Positions 28,594 through 37,305 of a stretch of DNA of 64,000 nt are shown here, piece after piece (positions within the stretch are counted from its first letter, which is position 1; the number at the start of each line of letters is the position of its first letter). Below the pieces are notes generated by a model. The model searched no databases. It was given only the letters and a program-made list of their open reading frames with translations, and was not told the DNA's origin. Origin of the DNA: Shewanella psychrotolerans (lineage in GTDB: Bacteria; Pseudomonadota; Gammaproteobacteria; Enterobacterales; Shewanellaceae); contig NZ_CP080419.1 of assembly GCF_019457595.1 (NCBI RefSeq), positions 248,001 through 312,000 on the forward strand, written 5' to 3'. Both the position numbers and the translations under genes were made by a program.

Positions 28594-28626
28594 AAATGCA
28601 TAGCAATCATTGATTGCTATGCATTT
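28594..28626. terminator. Perfect 16-base inverted repeat after the deacylase gene
   Basis: AAATGCATAGCAATCA (28594-28609) and its exact complement TGATTGCTATGCATTT (28611-28626) are separated by a single base, seven bases after the stop codon. No long T-run follows, but the hairpin would be very stable and is a plausible terminator or 3'-end stabiliser. Confidence 0.6.
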
Positions 28627-28771
28627 ATTGTATGATTTCAATGTCTTTTTGTTACATTTTGAACTAAAGTCATGTTGTTAATCGATTGTATTGATTTTCA
28701 TATTAAATTCGTGATTGTGACAGATGTTTCTCTCACACCAACATTTATTAGTTAACAAGGAGATGTAGCCG

Positions 28772-30478
28772 TTGGCTAACTTTATCCACTTAATCTATCA
28801 GCGCGTGCAATGCGCATTGATGAGTAAAAACGGCATTCGAGCGCTTGCCATAGTCTTGGGTTATATCGCATTGCCGTACTCAGCTGCGACCGCTGAAACC
28901 GTTTTTGAACAATATGGCATACCTAACCACTTGCCTAAATATGGCATCAGCTCTCTGACGCAGGGAGATCATATTGTTGAGCATGTTGAGAAGATCACCA
29001 CCATTGATGGTAACGCCGCTAAATCCTCTTTCTATTTAGTTCAGACAACTAATGAGAAGGGAGTGATTGATTTGAGAGTAAAATATTTTCCGGATCAACT
29101 TTCCCAAGATAAAGATGGTCTTTCCCTAGTCGATGATGGCGACGTAATTGACTCAATCGAATATCTGTCTCGAACTGAATATAAGTTGCGTCAGTATGCT
29201 GATAATTATGATGCTGCTTCCATCGTGGTTAAAGATATTGATGATAGAACGGCGATAGTGAGTTTCAATTACTCAAAATATGCGCTGCCTCAAGATGTTG
29301 CTTATTTTCGTTTTATGAAAGTCAATATTCATGTGGTTGATCGTCAACCGCAAAAAATGGTTGTTGTGAATTCCGCGCCATTTGAGTATGGACGCTATAA
29401 CATCAGTGACTATCATCAAGAGATCATCTTCGACAAACTGAGTGATGGCTCCCTGTATGTCAAAACAAAATCAGTCATTGCCGAGGGTACCTTTAAAGGC
29501 AAACCCGCAAAACTGGAAGTGATCACAACACCAGTGGTTTTCTATGATGATGTGACTGGTATCGAAGTGAAGAATGAGAAGCTGTTTGAAGTCGTTTCTG
29601 ATCCCCGTATTCGAGAGCAAAAAATAGCACTCGATCGTACCTTCCCTTTGATGGCTGATCTCGTTCGAAAGCAAGGTATCGATCTGCCGCTTCCCTATGG
29701 TATTTCCCTAGCATATCGCAACCAAAACATGGACTTGGGTTTTGATACCTTCAATTTAGGCTTAGGGAAGCTTGGTTACCAAAATTTAGATAAAGATTTT
29801 GATCCGAGTAGAAGTTTTGCTTCGGTTACGGCAGAGAGTGTTTCGCTTCGTGGTGATGTGTTTATTTTACCCTTTTGGAACGTTTATGCTTTGCTAGGTA
29901 AGATTAAGGTGCGGGCAGATATCGATGCGCAATACACAGCAGCGACGATGAATAAGATCCGTGATCGCCTTAATGGGGATATATTGAAGCTGGGTGATGC
30001 ATTGTGTGAGTCCTTGGCTGATGATGGATTGCCGTTGTGCGATGAATCTCGGTTAGGTATTCCCTTGGAGCTAGATTACGATTTAGTGGGTGCAGGAACC
30101 ACCTTTGCGATTGGCTATCGGGAGTTCTTTGCTACATTAAATGCAACCGTCTCTAAGACGCGATTAGAGGGCCAGAGCTCTTGGGGAGACACGTTATTGG
30201 TGGTGCAACCTATGATAGGTTATCAGCTGGTGGACTACCGGGCGCAAATTTTGGTGGGAGCAGAATATCAAGGTCTCGACTCCCGTCTTAGTGGTAACTT
30301 AGGCTATGTCGAAGCATTAGAAGGTGATTTCGAATATGATGTGGGTGTTAAATTAAATGAGTGGGCTTATTTGGTTGGCTTTAACAAGCAAATCGGCCGA
30401 CACTATAACATTACAGCACTGTATAACTTTGGTGAAACCCGTGATGCCGTAACTATCAGCTTTGGTTATCGTTTCTAA
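28772..30478 (+). CDS. Two-domain outer-membrane protein (soluble N domain plus beta-barrel)
   Basis: 568-residue exported protein, start TTG 28772 with AAGGAG nine bases upstream; signal peptide ends about residue 41 (TAAE), and an internal ATG at 28820 would give a shorter, also plausible signal. Residues about 45-300 form a soluble beta-rich domain, then LPLPYGISLAYRNQNM opens a barrel of about 250 residues ending SFGYRF. It is a full-length paralogue of the protein at 49742, and its barrel matches the stand-alone protein at 22229. No characterised homologue is known to me. Upstream neighbour is the exported deacylase; a strong hairpin ends the gene. Confidence 0.75.
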   Translation: MANFIHLIYQRVQCALMSKNGIRALAIVLGYIALPYSAATAETVFEQYGIPNHLPKYGISSLTQGDHIVEHVEKITTIDGNAAKSSFYLVQTTNEKGVIDLRVKYFPDQLSQDKDGLSLVDDGDVIDSIEYLSRTEYKLRQYADNYDAASIVVKDIDDRTAIVSFNYSKYALPQDVAYFRFMKVNIHVVDRQPQKMVVVNSAPFEYGRYNISDYHQEIIFDKLSDGSLYVKTKSVIAEGTFKGKPAKLEVITTPVVFYDDVTGIEVKNEKLFEVVSDPRIREQKIALDRTFPLMADLVRKQGIDLPLPYGISLAYRNQNMDLGFDTFNLGLGKLGYQNLDKDFDPSRSFASVTAESVSLRGDVFILPFWNVYALLGKIKVRADIDAQYTAATMNKIRDRLNGDILKLGDALCESLADDGLPLCDESRLGIPLELDYDLVGAGTTFAIGYREFFATLNATVSKTRLEGQSSWGDTLLVVQPMIGYQLVDYRAQILVGAEYQGLDSRLSGNLGYVEALEGDFEYDVGVKLNEWAYLVGFNKQIGRHYNITALYNFGETRDAVTISFGYRF

Positions 30479-30503
30479 ACGGTTATCCTTCTAAATTGTC
30501 TTA

Positions 30504-30535
30504 AAATAGCGCCAGAAATTATTCTGGCGCTATTT
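30504..30535. terminator. Hairpin terminator between convergent genes
   Basis: AAATAGCGCCAGAA (30504-30517) pairs perfectly with TTCTGGCGCTATTT (30522-30535) around ATTA. It lies 26 bases after the outer-membrane protein gene and before the convergent porin gene. Confidence 0.75.
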
Positions 30536-30695
30536 CACAGGCTTATGCATAACCTCTTCGTAAGCGTGTTACTCAGTGTCGTATTTAGCCGAGTTGTCAA
30601 TTCATAGGGATCGCTGTTTGCAGAGCCCTATGAATCATGCTGATAAATAGGGCAAGTTGAGATAGCTAGTACTTGGGCTTTTTTCAGCCTCAACG

Positions 30696-31955
30696 CTAGA
30701 AGGCAAAGCGTGCCTTAACCCCAAATACCACATCCGTTTTATCTTCTATAAATATATGTTCAAGGTCGCCGATTTCAATCGCATCGAAATTAATCGCGGT
30801 GTGATTAATGACTTGGACGCTTGGTGAAAGTTGCAGCCAAGGTAATACCTGAGCGCGGTAATAGAGTTCAGCAGTATATTGATCTTCAAAATCAATATTG
30901 CCAAATGTACTTGCCATGGTACTTGCCCAGTTAAATGCTAAGCCGAACATATCCTCGCTACGTTGCGCTGGAATATAACCAAAGCCTGCGCTGAGAGAAG
31001 AGTCGTACATTGCGCCACCATCTTCGGCCCAACCGTAGCGGATAAAGGGAAGCCATTGTTTTTCTATTAATCCTGAAAGGTTAACGTTGATGCCGTAACC
31101 TTCTTCATCATTACCCACCTCATCTCGTTGCCAAAAAGTGAGATGAGCATTTTGGATAAACAGCATATCTCGAGAAGGTGTATAGCCTATTTCCAGGCTT
31201 TTCCATGTTGCGCCAGAGTCAAACAGATCTTCAGCGCCTTGGAGTAGATCAGAGGCATTGCCTTTGGCGTCCATGATACTGGCAGAGCCATAGACTTTAT
31301 CGGTAATAAATCCGCCCAACATAATACCAAGTCCACCATCAGGAAGGCCGCCAATGGTTCCACTACCTGAAGAAAATACGCCGTTATTAAAATCGTTCCA
31401 AGGGCTAGCCAACGGGTAAAAGTCGGTATAATCGGTCATATCGAGAAAACCAAGATAGGTCACCATACGATTATCTAGCATGGATTGACGCCAAAATAAG
31501 TGTGTGACTCGAAATCCTTGATCGCCATATAAAGAGTGAACAAAACCGATATAGCCAAGCTCTGCTAGGCCAAATTCTTTTGGCGATGTCTCTGTGTATT
31601 TATGGCGATGTTCGAACTTAAAGACAACCCCTCCCGTTGAGCCTGAATCTGTCTTGACCAAGTCCCATTGTCCATACACTCGCACAGCACCAGATGCAGC
31701 GCTTGAGTCGCCAATGGCATCAACGGCCTGTAAACCAAGCATGTTGTAATCCATTCCAAGTTGCAGTCCATACTCTTTTTGCCAGCTTTGCTTGGTCTGA
31801 TTCCAGGCCTCGAAGTCAGAGGGCCCTGTCTTATCTTTCATTACAGCGACATTTTCGAATTCGGTATTCGTCTCCTTGGCAGTGGCAAACATTGGGCTGG
31901 CAAAATATGATAGCAGTGCCGTTGTAACTATTGAGATATTAAGCGTTCTTTTCAT
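30696..31955 (-). CDS. OprB-like carbohydrate-selective porin
   Basis: 419-residue outer-membrane porin. Signal peptide residues 1-26 (to ATA). The mature part resembles the OprB family: WNQTKQSWQKEYGLQLGMDYN near the start, LFWRQSMLDNRMVTYLGFLD, and SPWNDFNNGVF, then repeated amphipathic strands and a terminal Phe (KARFAF). OprB-like porins pass sugars and other small hydrophilic compounds. It is the only minus-strand gene of the catabolic island; its promoter faces the amidohydrolase gene at 32765 across an 800-base gap, so shared control is possible. Confidence 0.75.
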   Translation of the reverse strand: MKRTLNISIVTTALLSYFASPMFATAKETNTEFENVAVMKDKTGPSDFEAWNQTKQSWQKEYGLQLGMDYNMLGLQAVDAIGDSSAASGAVRVYGQWDLVKTDSGSTGGVVFKFEHRHKYTETSPKEFGLAELGYIGFVHSLYGDQGFRVTHLFWRQSMLDNRMVTYLGFLDMTDYTDFYPLASPWNDFNNGVFSSGSGTIGGLPDGGLGIMLGGFITDKVYGSASIMDAKGNASDLLQGAEDLFDSGATWKSLEIGYTPSRDMLFIQNAHLTFWQRDEVGNDEEGYGINVNLSGLIEKQWLPFIRYGWAEDGGAMYDSSLSAGFGYIPAQRSEDMFGLAFNWASTMASTFGNIDFEDQYTAELYYRAQVLPWLQLSPSVQVINHTAINFDAIEIGDLEHIFIEDKTDVVFGVKARFAF

Positions 31956-32764
31956 CTTACTTCCTCATTCCTTGCTGTAGCTGAGATGACCCAAGTTGAC
32001 TCGGGAAAGCCTAGTCGTCCTAAAGTGTCTATACAAATATTAAGTTTTTCGTCTTAAATATATCTATTCATACTAGCTAATCATCTGATTTTTTGGAATT
32101 AAATTACTCTTTATTAGCGTGATTTTATTGCCATAAAAATTTCACGTTCAATATAGCCTTGGTGGGGTTAATCTAGCTTTAAATAAATTTTTCTGGTTAA
32201 CAGCCACAGCTAAATAAATGTTTCAATGCATTATCGCCTTATCTAAATGCACGCTTACTCATTGAACACTTATATTTATTCATCAACTACTAAGTTGATA
32301 AATTGTTTTGCTCAGGCCACACTTGGCTTTAGATGTCATTTGTCTCGTGAAGCTATTTATAATAAATATTCATAATCAGTTGGTTACCGTAAAAAATGCG
32401 GGCTCAACATAAGAAATATTTTTGTAATTCGCGGTCATAGGACTAAGATTAAGACCTTAATGGCAATTAATGAAGGCGGTATGAGTAAAGCAAACTTTTG
32501 AAACGGATTTGCAAAGGTAAGTTGAAAAAATCTGGCCGATATTTCCCAGCACTAAACAGGGTCCTTGTTTACGCATAGTGGCGTTTGAACTTTGAATCAA
32601 CAACATACGCTGTAATCAGCAATACGGCATAACTTTTACCCGTTAGTGATAAAGATAATTACGATGCCAAATTATCGGGAGAGCATTGATCAGTCACTCA
32701 CCATAATAAAGAGTGAAATCTAACACAGAGCGAAACAGTAACTCATTGTAAAATGGAGCTAAAC
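31956..32764. other. Long AT-rich divergent intergenic region
   Basis: About 800 bases between the porin and amidohydrolase genes. The stretch is AT-rich with stop codons in all frames; I find no gene, RNA gene or convincing terminator. It must hold two divergent promoters and the length leaves room for an untranslated leader or small RNA, but I see no specific signal. Confidence 0.45.
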
Positions 32765-34105
32765 ATGAGAAAAATTCTGTATCTAATCGCGGGCACTATG
32801 GCCGCGTTGTTAACATCCTCAACTGTGCTGTCTGAAGAGGTGGCCCCCGAACCCCAAACACTCATCACCAACGTCAATGTCTTTGACGGTGTAAATGAAG
32901 ACCTCATCAAAAATGCCAATGTTTTAATCACAGGAAACTTAATCACTCGGGTGTCTACCGAAAACCTAACGGTTGAAGGTGCTACTGTGATTAACGGTGG
33001 TGGCCGCACATTAATTCCTGGGTTAACTGACGCCCACTGGCATATGACCATGGCTGAAGTGCCTCAAATCACACTTCTTACTGGTGATGCATACGAAATT
33101 GCGGCGCGGGCAGTACCCACCGCAGAGAAAACCTTAATGCGTGGCTTCACCACGGTTAGAGATATCGGTGGTAATAGTTTCTCGCTAAAAAAACTGATTG
33201 ATTCAGGTGTGATCCCTGGCCCTCGTATGTTAGTGGCAGGACCACCACTTAGCCAAACAGGTGGGCATTATGACTATCGCCTACCGCATGATATCCCTTC
33301 TGAGACATCCTTAGATTATTGGGGAAAGAGTGGCTTCTTTGTCATTGGAGACGGCGTACCTGAAGTGCGTAAGCGTGCTCGTGAAATTTTCCGCATGGGA
33401 GCAAGTCAGATCAAAATTGCGGCGGGTGGCGGTGTAGCATCTATTTTTGACCCTTTAGATGTTAGGCAGTACTCACTTGAAGAGATGGAAGCCATTGTTG
33501 ATGTCGCTAGGAGTTATAACAGCTATGTCGCGGCGCACGTTTTTACCGATGAAGCCGTCAAAATGGCGGTGAAAGCGGGTATTAAAAGCATCGAGCATGG
33601 CATGTTGCTTTCCAGTGATACCCTGAAAATGATGAAGAAAAATGGGGTTTGGCTCAGTACACAGCCCTTGGTTGATGACGAAGATAGGATGGTTTTCCCT
33701 AATCCTGAATCAACAAAGAAATGGATAAAGGCCACTGATGGTACAGATAACGTTTATAAACTGGCTAAAAAAATCGGTGTGAAAATCGCTTTCGGTACAG
33801 ATGCCATTATGGATCCAGGAATGGCGGCTAAACAGGGTAAGTACCTAAGTAAACTCAGCCGCTGGTTTACCCCTTATGAAGCGTTAAAAATGGCTACGTC
33901 AGACAATGCTGAGTTAATGGAGCTGGCAGGTCCCCGTCATCCATACCGCAAAGGACCTTTGGGTCGGATCACTGAAGGCGCCTATGCGGATTTGATATTA
34001 GTTAATGGGAATCCATTGGAAGACTTAAATTTGGTTGCGGATCCCGATAAGAACTTCGATTTGATTATGAAAGATGGCAAGGTCTATAAAAACGCGTTGA
34101 ACTAA
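32765..34105 (+). CDS. Exported metal-dependent amidohydrolase, prolidase-like
   Basis: 446-residue amidohydrolase with signal peptide (1-23). Start ATG 32765 has GGAG six bases upstream. Metal ligands: DAHWHM (His-x-His), the carboxylated-Lys candidate in IKIAAGGGVAS, His in AAHVFTDEA, His in SIEHGM and Asp in FGTDA. This pattern is that of the Xaa-Pro/Xaa-Arg dipeptidase (prolidase-like) branch and imidazolonepropionase relatives. It probably hydrolyses a small amide or peptide in the periplasm. Long untranslated regions flank it on both sides; a strong hairpin follows the stop. Confidence 0.8.
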   Translation: MRKILYLIAGTMAALLTSSTVLSEEVAPEPQTLITNVNVFDGVNEDLIKNANVLITGNLITRVSTENLTVEGATVINGGGRTLIPGLTDAHWHMTMAEVPQITLLTGDAYEIAARAVPTAEKTLMRGFTTVRDIGGNSFSLKKLIDSGVIPGPRMLVAGPPLSQTGGHYDYRLPHDIPSETSLDYWGKSGFFVIGDGVPEVRKRAREIFRMGASQIKIAAGGGVASIFDPLDVRQYSLEEMEAIVDVARSYNSYVAAHVFTDEAVKMAVKAGIKSIEHGMLLSSDTLKMMKKNGVWLSTQPLVDDEDRMVFPNPESTKKWIKATDGTDNVYKLAKKIGVKIAFGTDAIMDPGMAAKQGKYLSKLSRWFTPYEALKMATSDNAELMELAGPRHPYRKGPLGRITEGAYADLILVNGNPLEDLNLVADPDKNFDLIMKDGKVYKNALN

Positions 34106-34122
34106 TAGCGTTACCCTTCTAA

Positions 34123-34157
34123 GCATTTGGCCGTCTCAATTTGAGGCGGCCAAATGC
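34123..34157. terminator. Hairpin after the amidohydrolase gene
   Basis: GCATTTGGCCG (34123-34133) and CGGCCAAATGC (34147-34157) form an eleven-base perfect stem, extended by CTCAA/TTGAG after one mismatch. It is followed by GTTAAAAAC rather than a T-run, so it is a terminator or 3' stabiliser. Confidence 0.55.
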
Positions 34158-34915
34158 GTTAAAAACGACCTATCTGGTTGCATAACGCCCCACAAGCAGT
34201 ATGCGTGGCTATCATCTCTTTATTTGACTCGCCACAGACTCATTATCTAGCTATTTAGTCATCGTTTTATTTCTATTGGTGGGCGTGTCACCCATAAGTT
34301 GGAAATAGTTATAAAAAGCCCATAAATACCTAAAACGAGATATGAGTCACAAAATACGGCAGTGCCATTTGCTTAAATATTAACCGCGGATGGATAAACC
34401 ACTTAGGGTGAAAAGGTTGGTCGATCGCTCTTTAAATCTTCGGTTTTAAAGAGAGATTAATCACTTTTTGACTGGCCTTGTAAGATGAGAGAGGCCAGAA
34501 CACCGAATAGGGATATGTATGATATTCAATGCCTATCAGCTGATTTTTAGCCCCTCAACACGCTTGTATAACACCTCTTAAAGCACGGTTTTCTCGTGTA
34601 GCTAGTTTGCATCTAATACGTGGATATCCAATAGAGTTCGTATCGTGATGATTTTATCTGATGAGCGATACAAGAAGATTTCACACTTATTTTGAACCCA
34701 TTTTAGCGATTGAAATTAAATTGAAATAATTGTGATGTTAGTTAGAACAGAACCTGAGTTGCAGCACGGTTCAGCTCTACAGCCTATAGTTTGTGCTGGT
34801 TAACTATCTGAGATAAAGCATTTGGTAAGTTTCATTCGGCAAGGCCAAATCTTAAAGGTAATCAACTTACCTATATGCTGGATGCAGTGAATTTTAAAAC
34901 AGGAGAGCGTAAAAA
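34158..34915. other. Long intergenic region before the CoA-enzyme operon
   Basis: About 760 bases without a supported gene. It contains a seven-base inverted repeat CTGGCCT (34472-34478) / AGGCCAG (34492-34498) with a 13-base loop and no T-run. The promoter of the CoA-enzyme genes must be here. No regulator gene is encoded and I recognise no sigma-54 or CRP consensus. Confidence 0.45.
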
Positions 34916-36130
34916 ATGTCAAAAATTTTAGAAGGAATTAAAGTTGTTGAAGTCGCTTCTATGGCTGCCGCCCCTTCCGCCACAGTGATTCTTGCTGATC
35001 TTGGTGCCGAAGTGATTAAAGTTGAACCTCCTATGGGAGACTTGTGGCGCTACGGTAACCAAGTTGCCGGTATGCCACCAAGTAAAATTCCTTATACCAC
35101 TTACATTCAAAATCGCACCAAAAAATCGGTTGCGTTAAACCTGAAAGATCCTAAAGCCCAAGAGGTGTTAGCGAAACTCGCAGCAGATTGCGATGTGTTT
35201 CTGACAAACTCACCTCGTAAAGTGCAACAAGCGCTTAAGCATACCTATGATGATATTAAAGCGATAAATCCTAACGTGGTTTATGCGTGGATCAACGGCT
35301 TTGGCCTGGAAGGTCCAGACAAAGACGCGCCTGGTTTCGATATGACGGCTTGGTATGCGCGCAGTGGTATGATGGAAGAGTTACGTCCTAAAGATAGCGA
35401 CCCAGTGCCTCTTCCTGTCGGTGGTGGCGATCTCAATACGGCGACCGCCTTATTTGGTGCCGTTATGGCCGGCCTCTACCATAGAGAGCGCACAGGCCAA
35501 GGCTCATTTGTTTCGACATCTCTTCTCAATAACGGTATTTGGGCGAATTCCAGCATGATGCAGGCTGCATTAGTCGGTGCCCCTGCAATGCAAAAATTCC
35601 ACAGAACCGAATGGCCAAATCCCATCAGCGGTGGTGTCTACAAAACCAAAGACAGCCGTTACATCATTATCGTCGAGTTAAATCCCAATAACGTTGATAA
35701 CTTACGTGATGCTTTTGGCGCTGACTATCTCAAAGGGGATGAGCGTTTTACTACGCCAGAGTTACGAGCCGAAAACAGCACCGAACTGTTTGCCGAAATG
35801 CAAAAAATTGTGGGTGAGCATGACCTAACGGAAGTGTCAAAACGACTTAAAGCGTTTGGGGTTAACTTTAGTGTTGTTCAAACGACTGAAGAATGTACCC
35901 GCGATGAACATATGATAGCCAATGGATGCTTCCCTGAAGTTGAAGGGACAGACGGGATCCGCACCATCGATAGCCCAATACAGATACAAGGTAATGGTCT
36001 TGAAAAGGTTAAACCTCAAAATCCGCCTGCGGTGGGAGAGCACACAGTTGCCCAATTGACCGCCTTGGGCTATAGCGAAGAGGAAATTAAAGCTATGGCT
36101 GAAGCGCACGCCATTGGTTTACCTCGATAG
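34916..36130 (+). CDS. Family III acyl-CoA transferase (CaiB/BaiF type)
   Basis: 404-residue cytoplasmic CoA-transferase. It opens with the family hallmark EGIKVVEVASMAAAPSATVI and LADLGAEVIKVEPPMGD; the catalytic Asp is predicted in VGGGDLNTATALFGAVMAGL (about residues 164-183), preceded by NGFGLEGPDKDAPGFD. Family members move CoA between carboxylic acids (formyl-CoA:oxalate, carnitine/crotonobetaine, mesaconate, aryl-succinates). AGGAGA lies upstream. It begins a same-strand series with two MaoC hydratases, a ligase and two crotonases, so it likely acts on an intermediate of that pathway. Confidence 0.88.
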   Translation: MSKILEGIKVVEVASMAAAPSATVILADLGAEVIKVEPPMGDLWRYGNQVAGMPPSKIPYTTYIQNRTKKSVALNLKDPKAQEVLAKLAADCDVFLTNSPRKVQQALKHTYDDIKAINPNVVYAWINGFGLEGPDKDAPGFDMTAWYARSGMMEELRPKDSDPVPLPVGGGDLNTATALFGAVMAGLYHRERTGQGSFVSTSLLNNGIWANSSMMQAALVGAPAMQKFHRTEWPNPISGGVYKTKDSRYIIIVELNPNNVDNLRDAFGADYLKGDERFTTPELRAENSTELFAEMQKIVGEHDLTEVSKRLKAFGVNFSVVQTTEECTRDEHMIANGCFPEVEGTDGIRTIDSPIQIQGNGLEKVKPQNPPAVGEHTVAQLTALGYSEEEIKAMAEAHAIGLPR

Positions 36131-36255
36131 TGTTATGAGAGCCATCTAGTGATGCGAGCATTTTAAAGTTTGGTTAGCTCCGCTTTATTACGACTCGCAT
36201 CTCTTATTGATGTTTAAAAGAGCGTTATATCTCTAAAAGATAAAGGGAAAATCAC

Positions 36256-36714
36256 ATGAGTGAAGATGCTAAGTTTTTTGAAGATTTCGAAATTGGCGAG
36301 TCATATGTGACATCGGCTCGCACCATTACTGAAACAGACATTGTGACCCATGCCATGCATTCTGGTGACTGGCAACCTCATCATACCAATGAGGAGTTTG
36401 CTAAAAAGCAATCTTTCAAGACACGTCTGGCCCACGGAAATATGACATTCTGTATTAGTACTGGCCTTATTTTTCAGTCTTCTTCAGAAAACCCTAATAT
36501 TATGGCCTATGGCTACAATAAGATTCGTTATCCTGCCCCTGTTTTTCCAGGCGACACCATCAAAGTAGAAGTCAAAATTACGGATAAGCAAGACCATCCG
36601 AAAAGTAAGACCCATGGCTTACTGACACAAACTGAGACTACGACCAATCAAAGAGGCGAAACCGTCGCTTTTGTTGAGCATGTGCTTTATGCCACCAAGA
36701 GAGAGCCTTCTTAA
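36256..36714 (+). CDS. MaoC-like (R)-specific enoyl-CoA hydratase, copy 1
   Basis: 152-residue hot-dog-fold hydratase. The hydratase-2 catalytic motif is present as SGDWQPHHT (Asp and His five apart, about residues 37-45) followed by the conserved LAHGNMTFCISTGL helix. The closing strand GDTIKVEVKITDK is typical. Single-domain members act as dimers on short or branched enoyl-CoA substrates. It is closely similar to the next gene, with more than half of residues matching by eye, so the two are a recent tandem duplication and may form a heterodimer. Confidence 0.85.
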   Translation: MSEDAKFFEDFEIGESYVTSARTITETDIVTHAMHSGDWQPHHTNEEFAKKQSFKTRLAHGNMTFCISTGLIFQSSSENPNIMAYGYNKIRYPAPVFPGDTIKVEVKITDKQDHPKSKTHGLLTQTETTTNQRGETVAFVEHVLYATKREPS

Positions 36715-36796
36715 GACACAAGCGGGCCCACTAAATGAGTGGGCCATCGCTGACAGGAAGGATTTGTAACATAGATACATCTTAAAGGAGAGCAAG

Positions 36797-37267
36797 ATGT
36801 CCCAATCTACATATAAAGAAGTCGCCAAATTTTTCGAAGATTTTGAGATTGGTGAAACCCGTGAGACAGCAGGCAGAACGATCACAAGAACCGATTTTGT
36901 CATGCATGCCATGCACTCAGGTGACTGGATGCCCCATCATACCGATGATGAATGGTGTAAGACCCAGCCTTTCAAGAAACCCATTATTCACGGTAACGCC
37001 ACCTTCAGTATCAGTACTGGCTTGTGTATTCAGGGGGAACCGCTAAACCCTCATGGTATGTCCTATGGCTATGACAAGATTCGATATCCTAACCCTGTGT
37101 TTGAGGGCGATACCATTAAGGTCAAAATGACCGTTATCGATAAAAGAGATCATCCTAAGAAGAAAACCCATGGACTGATCACCGAAGAGAAAATCACCAC
37201 CAATCAGAATGATGAAGTGGTATGTGTCGCACATCATGTGATTTTCGTTGAAAAGAGAAACCCTTAA
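36797..37267 (+). CDS. MaoC-like (R)-specific enoyl-CoA hydratase, copy 2
   Basis: 156-residue paralogue of the preceding protein. Shared blocks include AKFFEDFEIGE, HAMHSGDW-PHHT and YDKIRYP-PVF-GDTIKV. The catalytic Asp/His pair (SGDWMPHHTDDE) is kept, so both copies should be active. AAAGGAGAG lies seven bases before the ATG. It is followed after 38 bases by the ligase gene. Divergence in the substrate-facing segment after the catalytic loop (KPIIHGNATFSI versus TRLAHGNMTFCI) suggests a change in specificity or subunit specialisation. Confidence 0.85.
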   Translation: MSQSTYKEVAKFFEDFEIGETRETAGRTITRTDFVMHAMHSGDWMPHHTDDEWCKTQPFKKPIIHGNATFSISTGLCIQGEPLNPHGMSYGYDKIRYPNPVFEGDTIKVKMTVIDKRDHPKKKTHGLITEEKITTNQNDEVVCVAHHVIFVEKRNP

Positions 37268-37305
37268 CTTTTATCTCTCTGACGAATGACTAGGCTGATT
37301 TTTCT

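Noticed and set aside
28688..28745. CRP-like TGTGA ... TCACA before the two-domain outer-membrane protein gene
   Set aside because: The half-sites are eleven bases apart where six are required.
34472..34498. Rho-independent terminator
   Set aside because: The seven-base stem has a 13-base loop and no T-run on either strand, and it lies far from any gene end.
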